From Poseidonibacter ostreae (lineage in GTDB: Bacteria > Campylobacterota > Campylobacteria > Campylobacterales > Arcobacteraceae), in assembly GCF_009208055.1 (NCBI RefSeq), contig NZ_WFKI01000002.1:1-64000 (forward strand): a stretch of 64,000 bases of DNA. Reading direction: 5' to 3'. The notes beneath the pieces were generated by a model that was not told the origin of the DNA, did no database searches, and saw nothing but the letters and a program-made list of their open reading frames with translations. Positions 46,128 through 53,965 of this stretch are shown here, piece after piece. The position numbers were made by a program, and so were the translations under genes. Positions within the stretch are counted from its first letter, which is position 1; every line of letters starts with the position of its first letter.

Positions 46128-46658
46128 TTGTTAATTAATATGTCAAAAATATTAATTCACACTACTTCTTTAATAGAAGCACAACCTATAGTTGATTTCT
46201 TTAATTTAGAGAAATTAACTAATCCAATTGAAAATACGATTTATTCTAATGATGATTTAATACTTATAGTTTCTGGTGTAAGTAAAGAAGAAATATTAGA
46301 CTCTTTAAATTATATTTTCAAAAACTTCCAAATCTCTAAAGCTTTTGATTTAAGTATTGCCTCGTGCAGTGATGGATCAATTGCTCTAGGAACACTTTTT
46401 TGTACTAATCGATTTATCAATGGACTTAATTTTGCAAATGTTACTACAGTAGAAAAAGCTTTAGAAACAGATAAAGATTTAGAAACATTACTTGTTGATA
46501 AGCAAGCAGAGTTCTTTAGACAAACATGTAAAGAAAATATTCAAGAGTTTTATATATTAAAAATTGTTTCTGATTATTTTGATGAAACAGCTCCTAGTGA
46601 AAAAGAGATATTCCAACTTATAAATGATTCTATTTTAAAATGGAAGAACTTAATTTAA
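46128..46658 (+). CDS. Nucleoside phosphorylase/nucleosidase-like protein, divergent
   Basis: A 176-residue protein that looks like a shortened member of the purine nucleoside phosphorylase/nucleosidase fold. ILIVSGVSKEEILDSLNYIF resembles the family glycine strand. LLVDKQAEFFRQTC sits where such enzymes have a DMEgaa-type motif, and ILKIVSDYFDE matches the late D-containing strand. The usual glutamate of that motif appears to be replaced by Gln, so activity is doubtful. The start may be TTG 46128 (AGG 5 bases upstream) or ATG 46140. Function not assigned. Confidence 0.55.
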   Translation: MLINMSKILIHTTSLIEAQPIVDFFNLEKLTNPIENTIYSNDDLILIVSGVSKEEILDSLNYIFKNFQISKAFDLSIASCSDGSIALGTLFCTNRFINGLNFANVTTVEKALETDKDLETLLVDKQAEFFRQTCKENIQEFYILKIVSDYFDETAPSEKEIFQLINDSILKWKNLI

Positions 46659-46670
46659 TAAAGGTATTTA

Positions 46671-47279
46671 ATGCTTCATGATATTGTAAACTTTGTTGTA
46701 GATACTGTTGGTAGTTTAGGCTATACAGGTATATTTATCATGATGTTTTTAGAAAGTTCGTTCTTTCCATTTCCTTCAGAAGTTGTAATGGTTCCAGCTG
46801 GTTACTTAGCATATAAGGGTGAAATGAATATATATTTTGCTATTTTTGCAGGAGTTGCTGGCTCACTAACTGGCGCACTTTTTAACTACTTTTTAGCAGT
46901 TAAATTCGGAAGAGCTTTTTTAGTTAAATATGGGAAATACTTTTTTATTAAAGAAGAAACAATTTCAAAAATGGAAGAGTTTTTTAAATCACATGGACAT
47001 ATTTCAACTTTCTCAGGGCGTTTAATTCCAGCAGTAAGACAATATATATCTTTTCCAGCAGGGCTTGCTAGAATGAATTTATTAACATTTTCAATATATA
47101 CTACTTTAGGTGCAGCAATATGGGTAGTGATTTTAACACTTTTGGGATATTATTTAGGTGATAATGAAGCTTTAATAAAAGAGTACTTAAGATATATAAT
47201 TGTGGGAATTTTAATCTGTTTAGCAATTATTGGATTTTGGTACTATTCAAAAATTAAAAAAAACAATAAAAATTCATAA
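46671..47279 (+). CDS. DedA-family membrane protein
   Basis: A 202-residue DedA/SNARE-associated family protein with about five hydrophobic segments. It has the acidic motif FLESSFFPFPSEVVMVPAG near residues 26-44 and the arginine motif FSGRLIPAVRQYISFPAG near 115-132. Family members move lipid carriers such as undecaprenyl phosphate or phospholipids across the inner membrane. The start follows AAAGG. An EamA permease lies directly after it. Confidence 0.93.
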   Translation: MLHDIVNFVVDTVGSLGYTGIFIMMFLESSFFPFPSEVVMVPAGYLAYKGEMNIYFAIFAGVAGSLTGALFNYFLAVKFGRAFLVKYGKYFFIKEETISKMEEFFKSHGHISTFSGRLIPAVRQYISFPAGLARMNLLTFSIYTTLGAAIWVVILTLLGYYLGDNEALIKEYLRYIIVGILICLAIIGFWYYSKIKKNNKNS

Positions 47280-47304
47280 AAACTTTTTATAAAAAGGCTT
47301 AGCT

Positions 47305-48186
47305 ATCAAGTCTCAAAAATTAGCATATAAATATGCACTAATTGCTATTTTCTTTTGGTCTACAGTTGCAACAGCTTTTAAAGTTGCCCTTGAATATTTA
47401 AAGCCTTTTGAGCTAGTTTTTTATGCTTCTATTACTTCAACTTTGATTTTATTAACTATTATTATTTATCAGAAGAAAATTAATCTAGTAAAAATACATA
47501 TTAAAAACAATTTTAAAATAGTTTTACTATTAGCTAGTATTAATCCTTTTTTATATTATCTTGTTTTGTTTGAAGCTTATGATATTCTTCCTGCACAAGA
47601 AGCTCAAGCTATTAATTATACTTGGGCTTTAATGTTGGCTTTTTTTTCAGTAATATTTTTAAAGCAAAAATTAACAATATCTGATATTGTTGCAGGAATA
47701 ATTTGTTATTTTGGTGTCTTAATTATATCTACAAAAGGTGAACCTTTTTCATTAAATTTTTCTAATATAGATGGGGTTTTGCTAGCTCTTCTTTCAACTG
47801 TTTTATGGTCTATGTATTGGATTTTTAATACTAAATCAAAAGTTGACCCAGTTGTAGGATTATTTTCAAATTTTTTAATTGCAACACCTATTTTGATTAC
47901 CTATTTTATTTTTACACAAGATTTAGTACTACCTTCAGTTTATGGCTTAGGAGCTGCTATATATGTTGGTTTCTTTGAAATGGGTTTTACTTTTCTTTTT
48001 TGGTTAAAAGCTATGCAAAGCGCTGAATCTACATCTAAAATTGCAAATCTTATTTTTATCTCTCCTTTTATCTCTTTAGTATTTATTTATTTCATTGTTG
48101 GTGAACAAATTTACATATCTACAGTAGTTGGACTTACTACAATTATTTTTGGATTAATTATCCAGCAATCTAAACTTTCAAAATAA
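47305..48186 (+). CDS. EamA/DMT-family permease with no usual start codon
   Basis: A ten-helix drug/metabolite-type transporter. The family-typical N-terminus KYALIAIFFWSTVATAFK is encoded from about 47323, but no ATG, GTG or TTG occurs between the in-frame stop at 47290 and the TTG at 47443. The coordinates use ATC at 47305, which lies 7 bases after AAAAAGG; TTA 47299 is another option. Starting at 47443 would remove the first transmembrane helix. FSNFLIATPI and ISPFISLVFIYFIVGEQI are typical. It is either translated from a rare codon or a start-loss pseudogene. Confidence 0.7.
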   Translation: MKSQKLAYKYALIAIFFWSTVATAFKVALEYLKPFELVFYASITSTLILLTIIIYQKKINLVKIHIKNNFKIVLLLASINPFLYYLVLFEAYDILPAQEAQAINYTWALMLAFFSVIFLKQKLTISDIVAGIICYFGVLIISTKGEPFSLNFSNIDGVLLALLSTVLWSMYWIFNTKSKVDPVVGLFSNFLIATPILITYFIFTQDLVLPSVYGLGAAIYVGFFEMGFTFLFWLKAMQSAESTSKIANLIFISPFISLVFIYFIVGEQIYISTVVGLTTIIFGLIIQQSKLSK

Positions 48187-48300
48187 ATACAAATTCCTTA
48201 AAAAAGCTAGTTAAATAGCATTAAAATAGCATTTGCAATTTATTTGTAAAATTGCGTAATTTTTAGACAATTTAAGCTAATATATTAAGTTTTAATTAAG

Positions 48301-48313
48301 TTTCACTGTGAAA
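48301..48313. promoter_or_regulatory. Operator-like palindrome
   Basis: TTTCACTGTGAAA is a perfect 6-bp inverted repeat about one central T, 68 bases before the RHH-like gene. It may be a repressor site; the binding protein is unknown. Confidence 0.35.
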
Positions 48314-48333
48314 TAATGATTAAAGAAAAAAAG

Positions 48334-48352
48334 GTACTACTTTAAGTAGTAC
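48334..48352. repeat. Inverted repeat upstream of the RHH-like gene
   Basis: GTACTAC (48334-48340) and GTAGTAC (48346-48352) form a 7-bp inverted repeat with a TTTAA centre, 28 bases before the ATG at 48381. It could be an autoregulatory operator for the ribbon-helix-helix protein or a minus-strand terminator. Confidence 0.45.
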
Positions 48353-48380
48353 TAAAAAATACACATAAAAAGTTATAAAA

Positions 48381-48620
48381 ATGGCAAAGCAAAAATATAA
48401 AAGAACAGTTATACAAAAAGTTATAAATAATCACTTAAAAAGTAATAAAAGAGAAGTTTCTCAACTTACTGTAAAGATTGATAAAAGATTGGATACTGCA
48501 CTTTTAGTTTTATCTACATCTTTAAATATTTCTAAAAATAAACTGATTGAAGATATTTTATTTGAAAGTGGTATTTTAGATGAAGTTGATGAAAATTTTG
48601 TTGGAGATAATAATGAATAA
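48381..48620 (+). CDS. Small ribbon-helix-helix-like protein
   Basis: A 79-residue protein with a basic N-terminus (residues 1-24) and a segment SQLTVKIDKRLDTALLVLST then LNISKNKLIEDILFESGIL. A short strand followed by two helices is the pattern of CopG/Arc-type ribbon-helix-helix DNA-binding proteins. I do not recognise a named family. Its end overlaps the next gene by 8 bases, and inverted repeats precede it. This arrangement resembles autoregulated gene pairs, including antitoxin-toxin pairs, but there is no direct evidence of toxicity. Confidence 0.7.
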   Translation: MAKQKYKRTVIQKVINNHLKSNKREVSQLTVKIDKRLDTALLVLSTSLNISKNKLIEDILFESGILDEVDENFVGDNNE

Positions 48621-49272
48621 TTTTCCATCTCAAGATGAAGTAGTAGAAGCAGTTTTAACAGGTATTAAAACTGCAAAGTCAAATTACAGTTTTTGGACTG
48701 CTGATGATATATATTTATCATACGCACCTCCAAAATTCTTGACTATACATGTCTCTCAAGAAATAGCAAAACTAAGTCCTTCTCCGGAAATTTTTATTGA
48801 TGCAACAATTGCTGATATATTAAGATGTTCTCTTCCTAAAAGAGATGCATTTAAGTGGTTTATGGCAGAAAATAATATTGCTCAAGATGTAATTTGTTTA
48901 ACACTAGATGAAAGGTTTGTTCACAAAAGTGATAATGATTCTATTTCAAAAGTAATTATGAGTATAAGAAATGGTGTAAGAAATGCACAAACTGAGTATA
49001 AAGACGACATTGAATTAATGTGTAAATTACTTCAAAGAGAGAAACAAGACGAATCAACGTTAGATTATGGAGTTTTTGCTTTTTATATGGATATTTCAAA
49101 TACAGCAAGAAAAAAGAGTGAAAAAAGATTAGAAGAAATTATTGAAGCATTCAATAAGATTGTAGCTTCACATAAAAATTTAAAATCAAGTTTTAAAGGA
49201 GGCGATATTAACAAGATTGATAATGTTGGCGAATGGTGTGTTGGGTGTTATATTATTGAACCAACGGTTTAA
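48613..49272 (+). CDS. Uncharacterised soluble protein paired with the RHH-like gene
   Basis: A 219-residue protein I do not recognise. The start is ATG at 48613 with GGAG 6 bases upstream; an earlier in-frame ATG at 48580 lies inside the previous gene and lacks a site. It has no signal peptide or membrane helix. It contains ATIADILRCSLPKRDAFKWF near 72-91, three cysteines in the N-terminal two thirds and WCVGCYIIEPTV at the end. Its start overlaps the RHH-like gene and a 37-base gap separates it from livJ. It may be linked to amino-acid uptake, but this is only positional. Confidence 0.75.
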   Translation: MNNFPSQDEVVEAVLTGIKTAKSNYSFWTADDIYLSYAPPKFLTIHVSQEIAKLSPSPEIFIDATIADILRCSLPKRDAFKWFMAENNIAQDVICLTLDERFVHKSDNDSISKVIMSIRNGVRNAQTEYKDDIELMCKLLQREKQDESTLDYGVFAFYMDISNTARKKSEKRLEEIIEAFNKIVASHKNLKSSFKGGDINKIDNVGEWCVGCYIIEPTV

Positions 49273-49309
49273 ATAATATAAGAAATTTAATTCAAACTAA
49301 GGAGAAAAT

Positions 49310-50431
49310 ATGAATTTTAAAAAATTAACAGGTGCTTTAGCACTAAGTGCGGTAGTTGCTAGTTCACTAGTTGCTGCAGATACTGTAAAGATAGGTGTTC
49401 AAGCGCCAATTACTGGTAAGTATGCAAATGAAGGTCAAAGTATTGAAAACTTTGTTAAGTTAATTGTAGATGAAAAAAATGCAGCTGGTGGACTTTTAGG
49501 TAAACAAATTGAAGTTGTTACTTGTGATGATGAAGCTAAAGCTCAAAAAGCTGCTGTTTGTGCTAAGAAATTAGTAAATGAGGGTGTATTTGCTGTAATT
49601 GGTTCTTATACTTCAGGAGCAACAGAAGCTGCTCAAACTACATACTATAGAAACAAAGTTTTACAAACTTCTGATGGTACAAGTGATTCTTTAATTTCTA
49701 AAAAATACTGGACTTTCTTTAGAAATTCATTTCCAAACTCATCACAAAGTGATTTTACAGCTGATTACTTTGTAAATGTAAAAAAATATCAAAGAATTGT
49801 TGTTTTATCTGATTACTCTTCTTATTCTGCTGGACTAGGTGATTCAACTGAAGCATCTACAAAAGCACTTGGCGGGAATGTAATCTTTAGAGGAAAAGTT
49901 AAATCAGGAACTCAAAACTTTACAGCAGTTTTAACAAAAATTAAAGCAATGAAACCAGATGTTATTTATTACTCAGGTTACTATACTGATGGTGGACTTA
50001 TCCGTGCACAACAAGAGCAATTAGAAATTGATGCTGACTTTGTTGGTGGAGATTCAAATGATAACCCTGATTTTGTTAAATTAGCAGGAAAATCAGCTGA
50101 AGGTACAGTTTTAATTAACTTTCCAACTCCAGAAATTTTACCATATCCTGAAGCTAAAAAATATTTAGCGGCATATAAAGCTAGATTTAAAATGGACCCT
50201 CCATCAATTTGGCCTGTTACAAATGCTGATGGATTAAGAGCTGTTATTGAAGGTGTTGAAAAAACTAAATCTTTTGATACTAAAAAAATCTCTGATTATA
50301 TTAGATCTACAATGAAAGATTTCCCAGGAATTACAGGACCATTTAACATTAGAGAAGATGGTGAAAGAGTAGGTGCTAAATTTGTTGTATATAATATGAA
50401 AAATGATGGTACTAAAGAAGTAGTAAAATAA
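49310..50431 (+). CDS. livJ: Branched-chain amino acid ABC transporter, substrate-binding protein
   Basis: A 373-residue periplasmic type I binding protein with a signal peptide (residues 1-23, SSLVAA-D). The mature part starts TVKIGVQAPITGKYANEGQ, followed by GVFAVIGSYTSGATEAA near 91 and YYSGYYTDGGLI near 220, all typical of LivJ/LivK. The SD AAGGAG precedes the ATG. It is the first of five liv genes and probably binds Leu, Ile, Val or a related amino acid. Confidence 0.94.
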   Translation: MNFKKLTGALALSAVVASSLVAADTVKIGVQAPITGKYANEGQSIENFVKLIVDEKNAAGGLLGKQIEVVTCDDEAKAQKAAVCAKKLVNEGVFAVIGSYTSGATEAAQTTYYRNKVLQTSDGTSDSLISKKYWTFFRNSFPNSSQSDFTADYFVNVKKYQRIVVLSDYSSYSAGLGDSTEASTKALGGNVIFRGKVKSGTQNFTAVLTKIKAMKPDVIYYSGYYTDGGLIRAQQEQLEIDADFVGGDSNDNPDFVKLAGKSAEGTVLINFPTPEILPYPEAKKYLAAYKARFKMDPPSIWPVTNADGLRAVIEGVEKTKSFDTKKISDYIRSTMKDFPGITGPFNIREDGERVGAKFVVYNMKNDGTKEVVK

Positions 50432-50448
50432 GTAAGGGATAGACAAAT

Positions 50449-51351
50449 ATGGATACTTTTCTTCAACAGTTAATCAATGGTTTAACAGTAGGAAGTTTGT
50501 ATGCATTAGTAGCCTTAGGTTATACAATGGTTTACGGTGTGATGAAGTTAATCAACTTCGCACACGGTGACCTTGTTGCCTTTTCTGCTTATGTAGGACT
50601 TACTATTTTTACTCAATTTTATGGTTTAAATGCATTGTCTTTAGTGAATATTGTAATAGTATTTTCATTAACAGCAATTGTGGTGGCTTTTGTGGGTGTT
50701 CTTCTTGAGCGTCTTGCATACAGACCTTTAAGAACGGCACCAAGATTAAGTGCTGTTGTTTCAGCACTTGGAGCTTCACTTGTTATTCAAAATGGAATTA
50801 TGTTAATTTGGGGACCAAATATGGAGATTTTCCCTGCTGATGTATTCCCCTCAACATCTTGGAACTTTGGTGGAGTAATTATTTCATTTACACAATTAGT
50901 GATTTTAGCACTATCTGCTGTTTTAATGGTTTCATTATATATTTTTATTAATAAAACAAAAATGGGTACAGCAATTAGAGCAACTGCAATTGATCAAGAT
51001 GCTGCAAAATTAATGGGAATTAATGTTAATAGAATTATTATGATTATATTTATTGTAGGTTCTATGTTAGGTGCAATTGGTGGTCTGTTTATTGGTATGT
51101 ATTACCGAGGTCTAACATTTGATATGGGATGGCTTTATGGTTTAAATGCTTTTATTGCAGCAATTATAGGTGGTATTGGTTCAATTCCAGGAGCAATGCT
51201 AGGTGGGCTTTTACTTGGATTATTTAATGCAATGATTTCAGGTTATATTTCAACAGAATGGGCAGAAACATTTACTTTTATTTTACTAATTGTAATTTTA
51301 ATTGTAAAACCAACTGGACTTCTTGGTGAAAAAACAGCGGAGAAAGTATAA
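50449..51351 (+). CDS. livH: Branched-chain amino acid ABC transporter permease LivH
   Basis: A 300-residue inner-membrane permease. LINGLTVGSLYALVALGYTM at the N-terminus and AAIIGGIGSIPGAMLGGLLLG near 243 are LivH signatures. About eight hydrophobic segments are seen. It pairs with LivM in the membrane channel. The stop shares one base with the livM start. Confidence 0.95.
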   Translation: MDTFLQQLINGLTVGSLYALVALGYTMVYGVMKLINFAHGDLVAFSAYVGLTIFTQFYGLNALSLVNIVIVFSLTAIVVAFVGVLLERLAYRPLRTAPRLSAVVSALGASLVIQNGIMLIWGPNMEIFPADVFPSTSWNFGGVIISFTQLVILALSAVLMVSLYIFINKTKMGTAIRATAIDQDAAKLMGINVNRIIMIIFIVGSMLGAIGGLFIGMYYRGLTFDMGWLYGLNAFIAAIIGGIGSIPGAMLGGLLLGLFNAMISGYISTEWAETFTFILLIVILIVKPTGLLGEKTAEKV

Positions 51352-52325
51352 TGAATAAAACTACAGGAATTGCTACTTTATTTATAGTAGTTATGGCAGT
51401 TTTTCCATTTATAGTTGATTCTGCTTGGTTAAGTATTGGTATTACATTTTTAGTATTTGCAGTAGTTGCTTTTTCTCAAGATATTATTTTAGGTCGTGCT
51501 GGTATTTTTAATATGGGTCATGCAATCTTCTTTGGAATGGGAGCATATACAACTGCTATTTTAAATGTACATTTTGGTTTAGAAATTATTGCAACTATTC
51601 CTTTTGCAATCATAATTCCAGCTATATTTTCAATTTTACTAGCTGGTCCAATTATTCATTTAAGAGGTGATTATTTATTAGTTGCAACTATTGGATTTAA
51701 TATCATATTTGAACAAGTTTTATCAAATGATGTATTTGGTTTAACAGGTGGTCCAAATGGTATTTTTGGTATTGATGTAGTTAGAATCTTTGGTTATGAA
51801 TTATTTTCAGATACAGCAATTTATTATTTAGCATTTGGTTTATTAGTTCTTACATTACTAATTATAAGAAACCTAGATACTTCAGCTTATGGAAGAGCTT
51901 TATACTATATTCATAAAGATGAAATAGCTGCTAAATCTATGGGAATAAATGTTTCATATTATAAACTATTTGCTTTTGCTTTAGGAGCTGCGATTGCTGG
52001 AGCTGCTGGAAGTGTGTTTGCTATTCAGTATTCAGCTGTAAGTCCTGAGTCATTTAACTTTATGCAATCAGTTATGTTCTTTGCTATTGTACTTGTAGGT
52101 GGATCAGCTTCACTTCCTGGAATTATTATAGGAACATTTGTAATGTTTGTATTGCCAGAGTTATTTACAGAATTTAAAGAATCAAGATATTTAATCTTTG
52201 GTGCAGCTATGGTATTAACAATGATATTAAGACCAAATGGTGTGTGGCCAGCGAAGTTTGGAAATATTCCAAAATTTCTTAAAGAAAAAGCTTTAAAAGC
52301 AAGAAAATCAGAAGGGAGTAAATAA
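51351..52325 (+). CDS. livM: Branched-chain amino acid ABC transporter permease LivM
   Basis: A 324-residue permease with about nine hydrophobic segments. Family motifs are FSQDIILGRAGIFNMGHAIFFG near residue 42, HLRGDYLLVATIGF near 102, NGIFGID near 137 and IVLVGGSASLPGIIIGTF near 246. It is coupled to livH and livG by one-base TAATG overlaps. Confidence 0.95.
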   Translation: MNKTTGIATLFIVVMAVFPFIVDSAWLSIGITFLVFAVVAFSQDIILGRAGIFNMGHAIFFGMGAYTTAILNVHFGLEIIATIPFAIIIPAIFSILLAGPIIHLRGDYLLVATIGFNIIFEQVLSNDVFGLTGGPNGIFGIDVVRIFGYELFSDTAIYYLAFGLLVLTLLIIRNLDTSAYGRALYYIHKDEIAAKSMGINVSYYKLFAFALGAAIAGAAGSVFAIQYSAVSPESFNFMQSVMFFAIVLVGGSASLPGIIIGTFVMFVLPELFTEFKESRYLIFGAAMVLTMILRPNGVWPAKFGNIPKFLKEKALKARKSEGSK

Positions 52326-53101
52326 TGGAATATGTATTAGAAATTGAAAATGTTTCAAAGTTTTTCCATGGTTTAGTTGCAATTGATGATCTAACTATTA
52401 AAGTAAAACCTGGTCAAATTTATGGAATCATTGGTCCAAATGGAGCTGGTAAAACTACGCTTTTTAACTGTGTTACAGGTATTTACACTCCTGAAGAAGG
52501 AAGCATTAAATATAAAGGTGAAGATATTACTGGTATGGAGCCTCATAAAATTGCTCAACGAGGAGTTTTAAGAACATTCCAAAATATTAGACTATTTAAA
52601 GAGATGAGTGTTGCTGAAAATATAATTGCAGGAACTCATACTAAGTCAAAGCAAAAATGGTACCATTCAATCGTTCATACATCTGCTTATAGAGCTGATG
52701 AAAAGAAACATTGGGAAAAAGTTGAAGAACTTATGGACTTTTTTGGCTTAACAAAATATGCAAATACTCCAGCTGGTGATTTATCATATGGAAATCAAAG
52801 AAAAATTGAAATGGCAAGAGCACTTGCTGCTAATCCTGAGATTTTAATCTTAGATGAACCAGCAGCTGGACTTAATGAAAATGAAACAATAGAGTTAACA
52901 AATATCATTTTAAAGATTAAAGAAATGGGTCTTGGAATTATGATGATTGAACATGATATGGAAATGGTTATGAAATTAACTGATTATATAACTGTTATTA
53001 ATTTTGGTAAAGAGATTTCTCAAGGTGAACCATCATTTGTACAAAGTGACCCTAGAGTTATTGAAGCTTATATTGGAACAGATGATGAGGAGGATGAATA
53101 A
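52325..53101 (+). CDS. livG: Branched-chain amino acid ABC transporter ATPase LivG
   Basis: A 258-residue ATPase. Walker A is GPNGAGKTT near residues 37-45, the signature motif LSYGNQRKIEMARAL near 155, Walker B ILILDEPAAGLNENE near 177 and the H-loop IEHDMEMVM near 208. LRTFQNIRLF is typical of LivG. It acts as a heterodimer with LivF. Confidence 0.97.
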   Translation: MEYVLEIENVSKFFHGLVAIDDLTIKVKPGQIYGIIGPNGAGKTTLFNCVTGIYTPEEGSIKYKGEDITGMEPHKIAQRGVLRTFQNIRLFKEMSVAENIIAGTHTKSKQKWYHSIVHTSAYRADEKKHWEKVEELMDFFGLTKYANTPAGDLSYGNQRKIEMARALAANPEILILDEPAAGLNENETIELTNIILKIKEMGLGIMMIEHDMEMVMKLTDYITVINFGKEISQGEPSFVQSDPRVIEAYIGTDDEEDE

Positions 53102-53823
53102 TGGTTAATAATGAAATATTATTAGATATAAAAGACCTTCATGTATCTTATGGAGCAATTGAAGCAATAAAAGGTATATCTTTAACAGTTAGACGTGGAG
53201 AAGTTGTAACAATTTTAGGTGCTAATGGTGCTGGAAAAACTACGACTTTACAAACTATTTCTGGACTTTTAAAAGCAAAATCAGGAAGTATTGTTTTTGA
53301 TAAAAATGATATTACAAAGTGTGAAGCACATGACATTGTAAGTCTTGGAATGTCTCACTCTCCTGAAGGGCGAAGAGTTTTTGGAATTTTAACAGTAGAA
53401 GAAAACCTTATGATGGGTGCTTATACACTAAAAGATCATGATAAAGAGACATTAGAATGGATTTATGACATTCTTCCAAGATTAAAAGAGCGACGAAAGC
53501 AACTTGCAGGAACGCTTTCTGGTGGTGAGCAACAAATGCTGGCAATTGGTAGAGCAATTATGTCTAAACCAAAACTATTAATTTTGGATGAGCCATCACT
53601 TGGACTTGCTCCAATTTTAATTAAAGGAATTTTTAAAGCAGTAAAAGAGATTGCTCAAACAGGAGTAACTGTTTTATTAGTAGAGCAAAATGCGAAAGCA
53701 GCATTGAAGTTAGCTGATAGAGCTTATGTTCTTGAAGTTGGAAAAATTACGCATGAGGGTACAGCTGATGAGTTGTTAAACTCTAAAACAATACAAGAAG
53801 CCTATTTAGGAAAAAAACATTAA
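53101..53823 (+). CDS. livF: Branched-chain amino acid ABC transporter ATPase LivF
   Basis: A 240-residue ATPase with Walker A GANGAGKTT near 40-48, HSPEGRRVFGILTVEENLMMGA near 86 (the LivF form), LSGGEQQMLAIGRA near 138 and LLILDEPSLGLAP near 158. It is the last liv gene. The 142-base gap to putA holds the structured RNA element and no good terminator, so readthrough into putA is possible. Confidence 0.97.
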   Translation: MVNNEILLDIKDLHVSYGAIEAIKGISLTVRRGEVVTILGANGAGKTTTLQTISGLLKAKSGSIVFDKNDITKCEAHDIVSLGMSHSPEGRRVFGILTVEENLMMGAYTLKDHDKETLEWIYDILPRLKERRKQLAGTLSGGEQQMLAIGRAIMSKPKLLILDEPSLGLAPILIKGIFKAVKEIAQTGVTVLLVEQNAKAALKLADRAYVLEVGKITHEGTADELLNSKTIQEAYLGKKH

Positions 53824-53846
53824 ATAAATATTTATGAAGAAAAGTA

Positions 53847-53959
53847 TTTAAAAGTAGTAAGAGGGACAAACTTGGCGGTTCCTTCCCTCTTGAGCACATT
53901 TAAAAGCGTGCGCTCTTAAGCTACTTAAAATTGATTTAAAAAACAATAAATTTTAAGGA
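53847..53959 (+). promoter_or_regulatory. Structured RNA upstream of putA, candidate riboswitch
   Basis: AAGTAG (53852-53857) pairs with CTACTT (53921-53926) as closing helix P1. Inside it AAGAGGGA (53859-53866) pairs with TCCCTCTT (53884-53891) as P2, and GAG+CAC (53892-53897) pairs with GTG+CTC (53908-53915) as P3. The P1 3' strand region CTTAAAAT (53924-53931) can instead pair with ATTTTAAG (53950-53957), which includes the first part of the putA ribosome site AAGGA. The 48 bases 53872-53919 contain 23 G or C, unusual here. No known riboswitch class is recognised. Confidence 0.55.
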
Positions 53960-53965
53960 TAAAAG

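Larger units (their letters stand above)
48187..48380. other. Gap with palindrome and orphan hairpin
   Basis: This 194-base gap has direct AATAGCATT-like repeats (48213-48235) and a GCAATTT/AAATTGC inverted repeat near 48235. It also has the 13-base palindrome TTTCACTGTGAAA at 48301-48313 and the hairpin GTACTAC-N5-GTAGTAC at 48334-48352. Read on the minus strand that hairpin is followed by seven T, the form of a terminator, yet no minus-strand gene lies upstream of it. Confidence 0.5.

Noticed and set aside
53834..53851. Five-codon ORF MKKSI after livF
   Set aside because: Too short and lacking a ribosome site; chance in AT-rich DNA.
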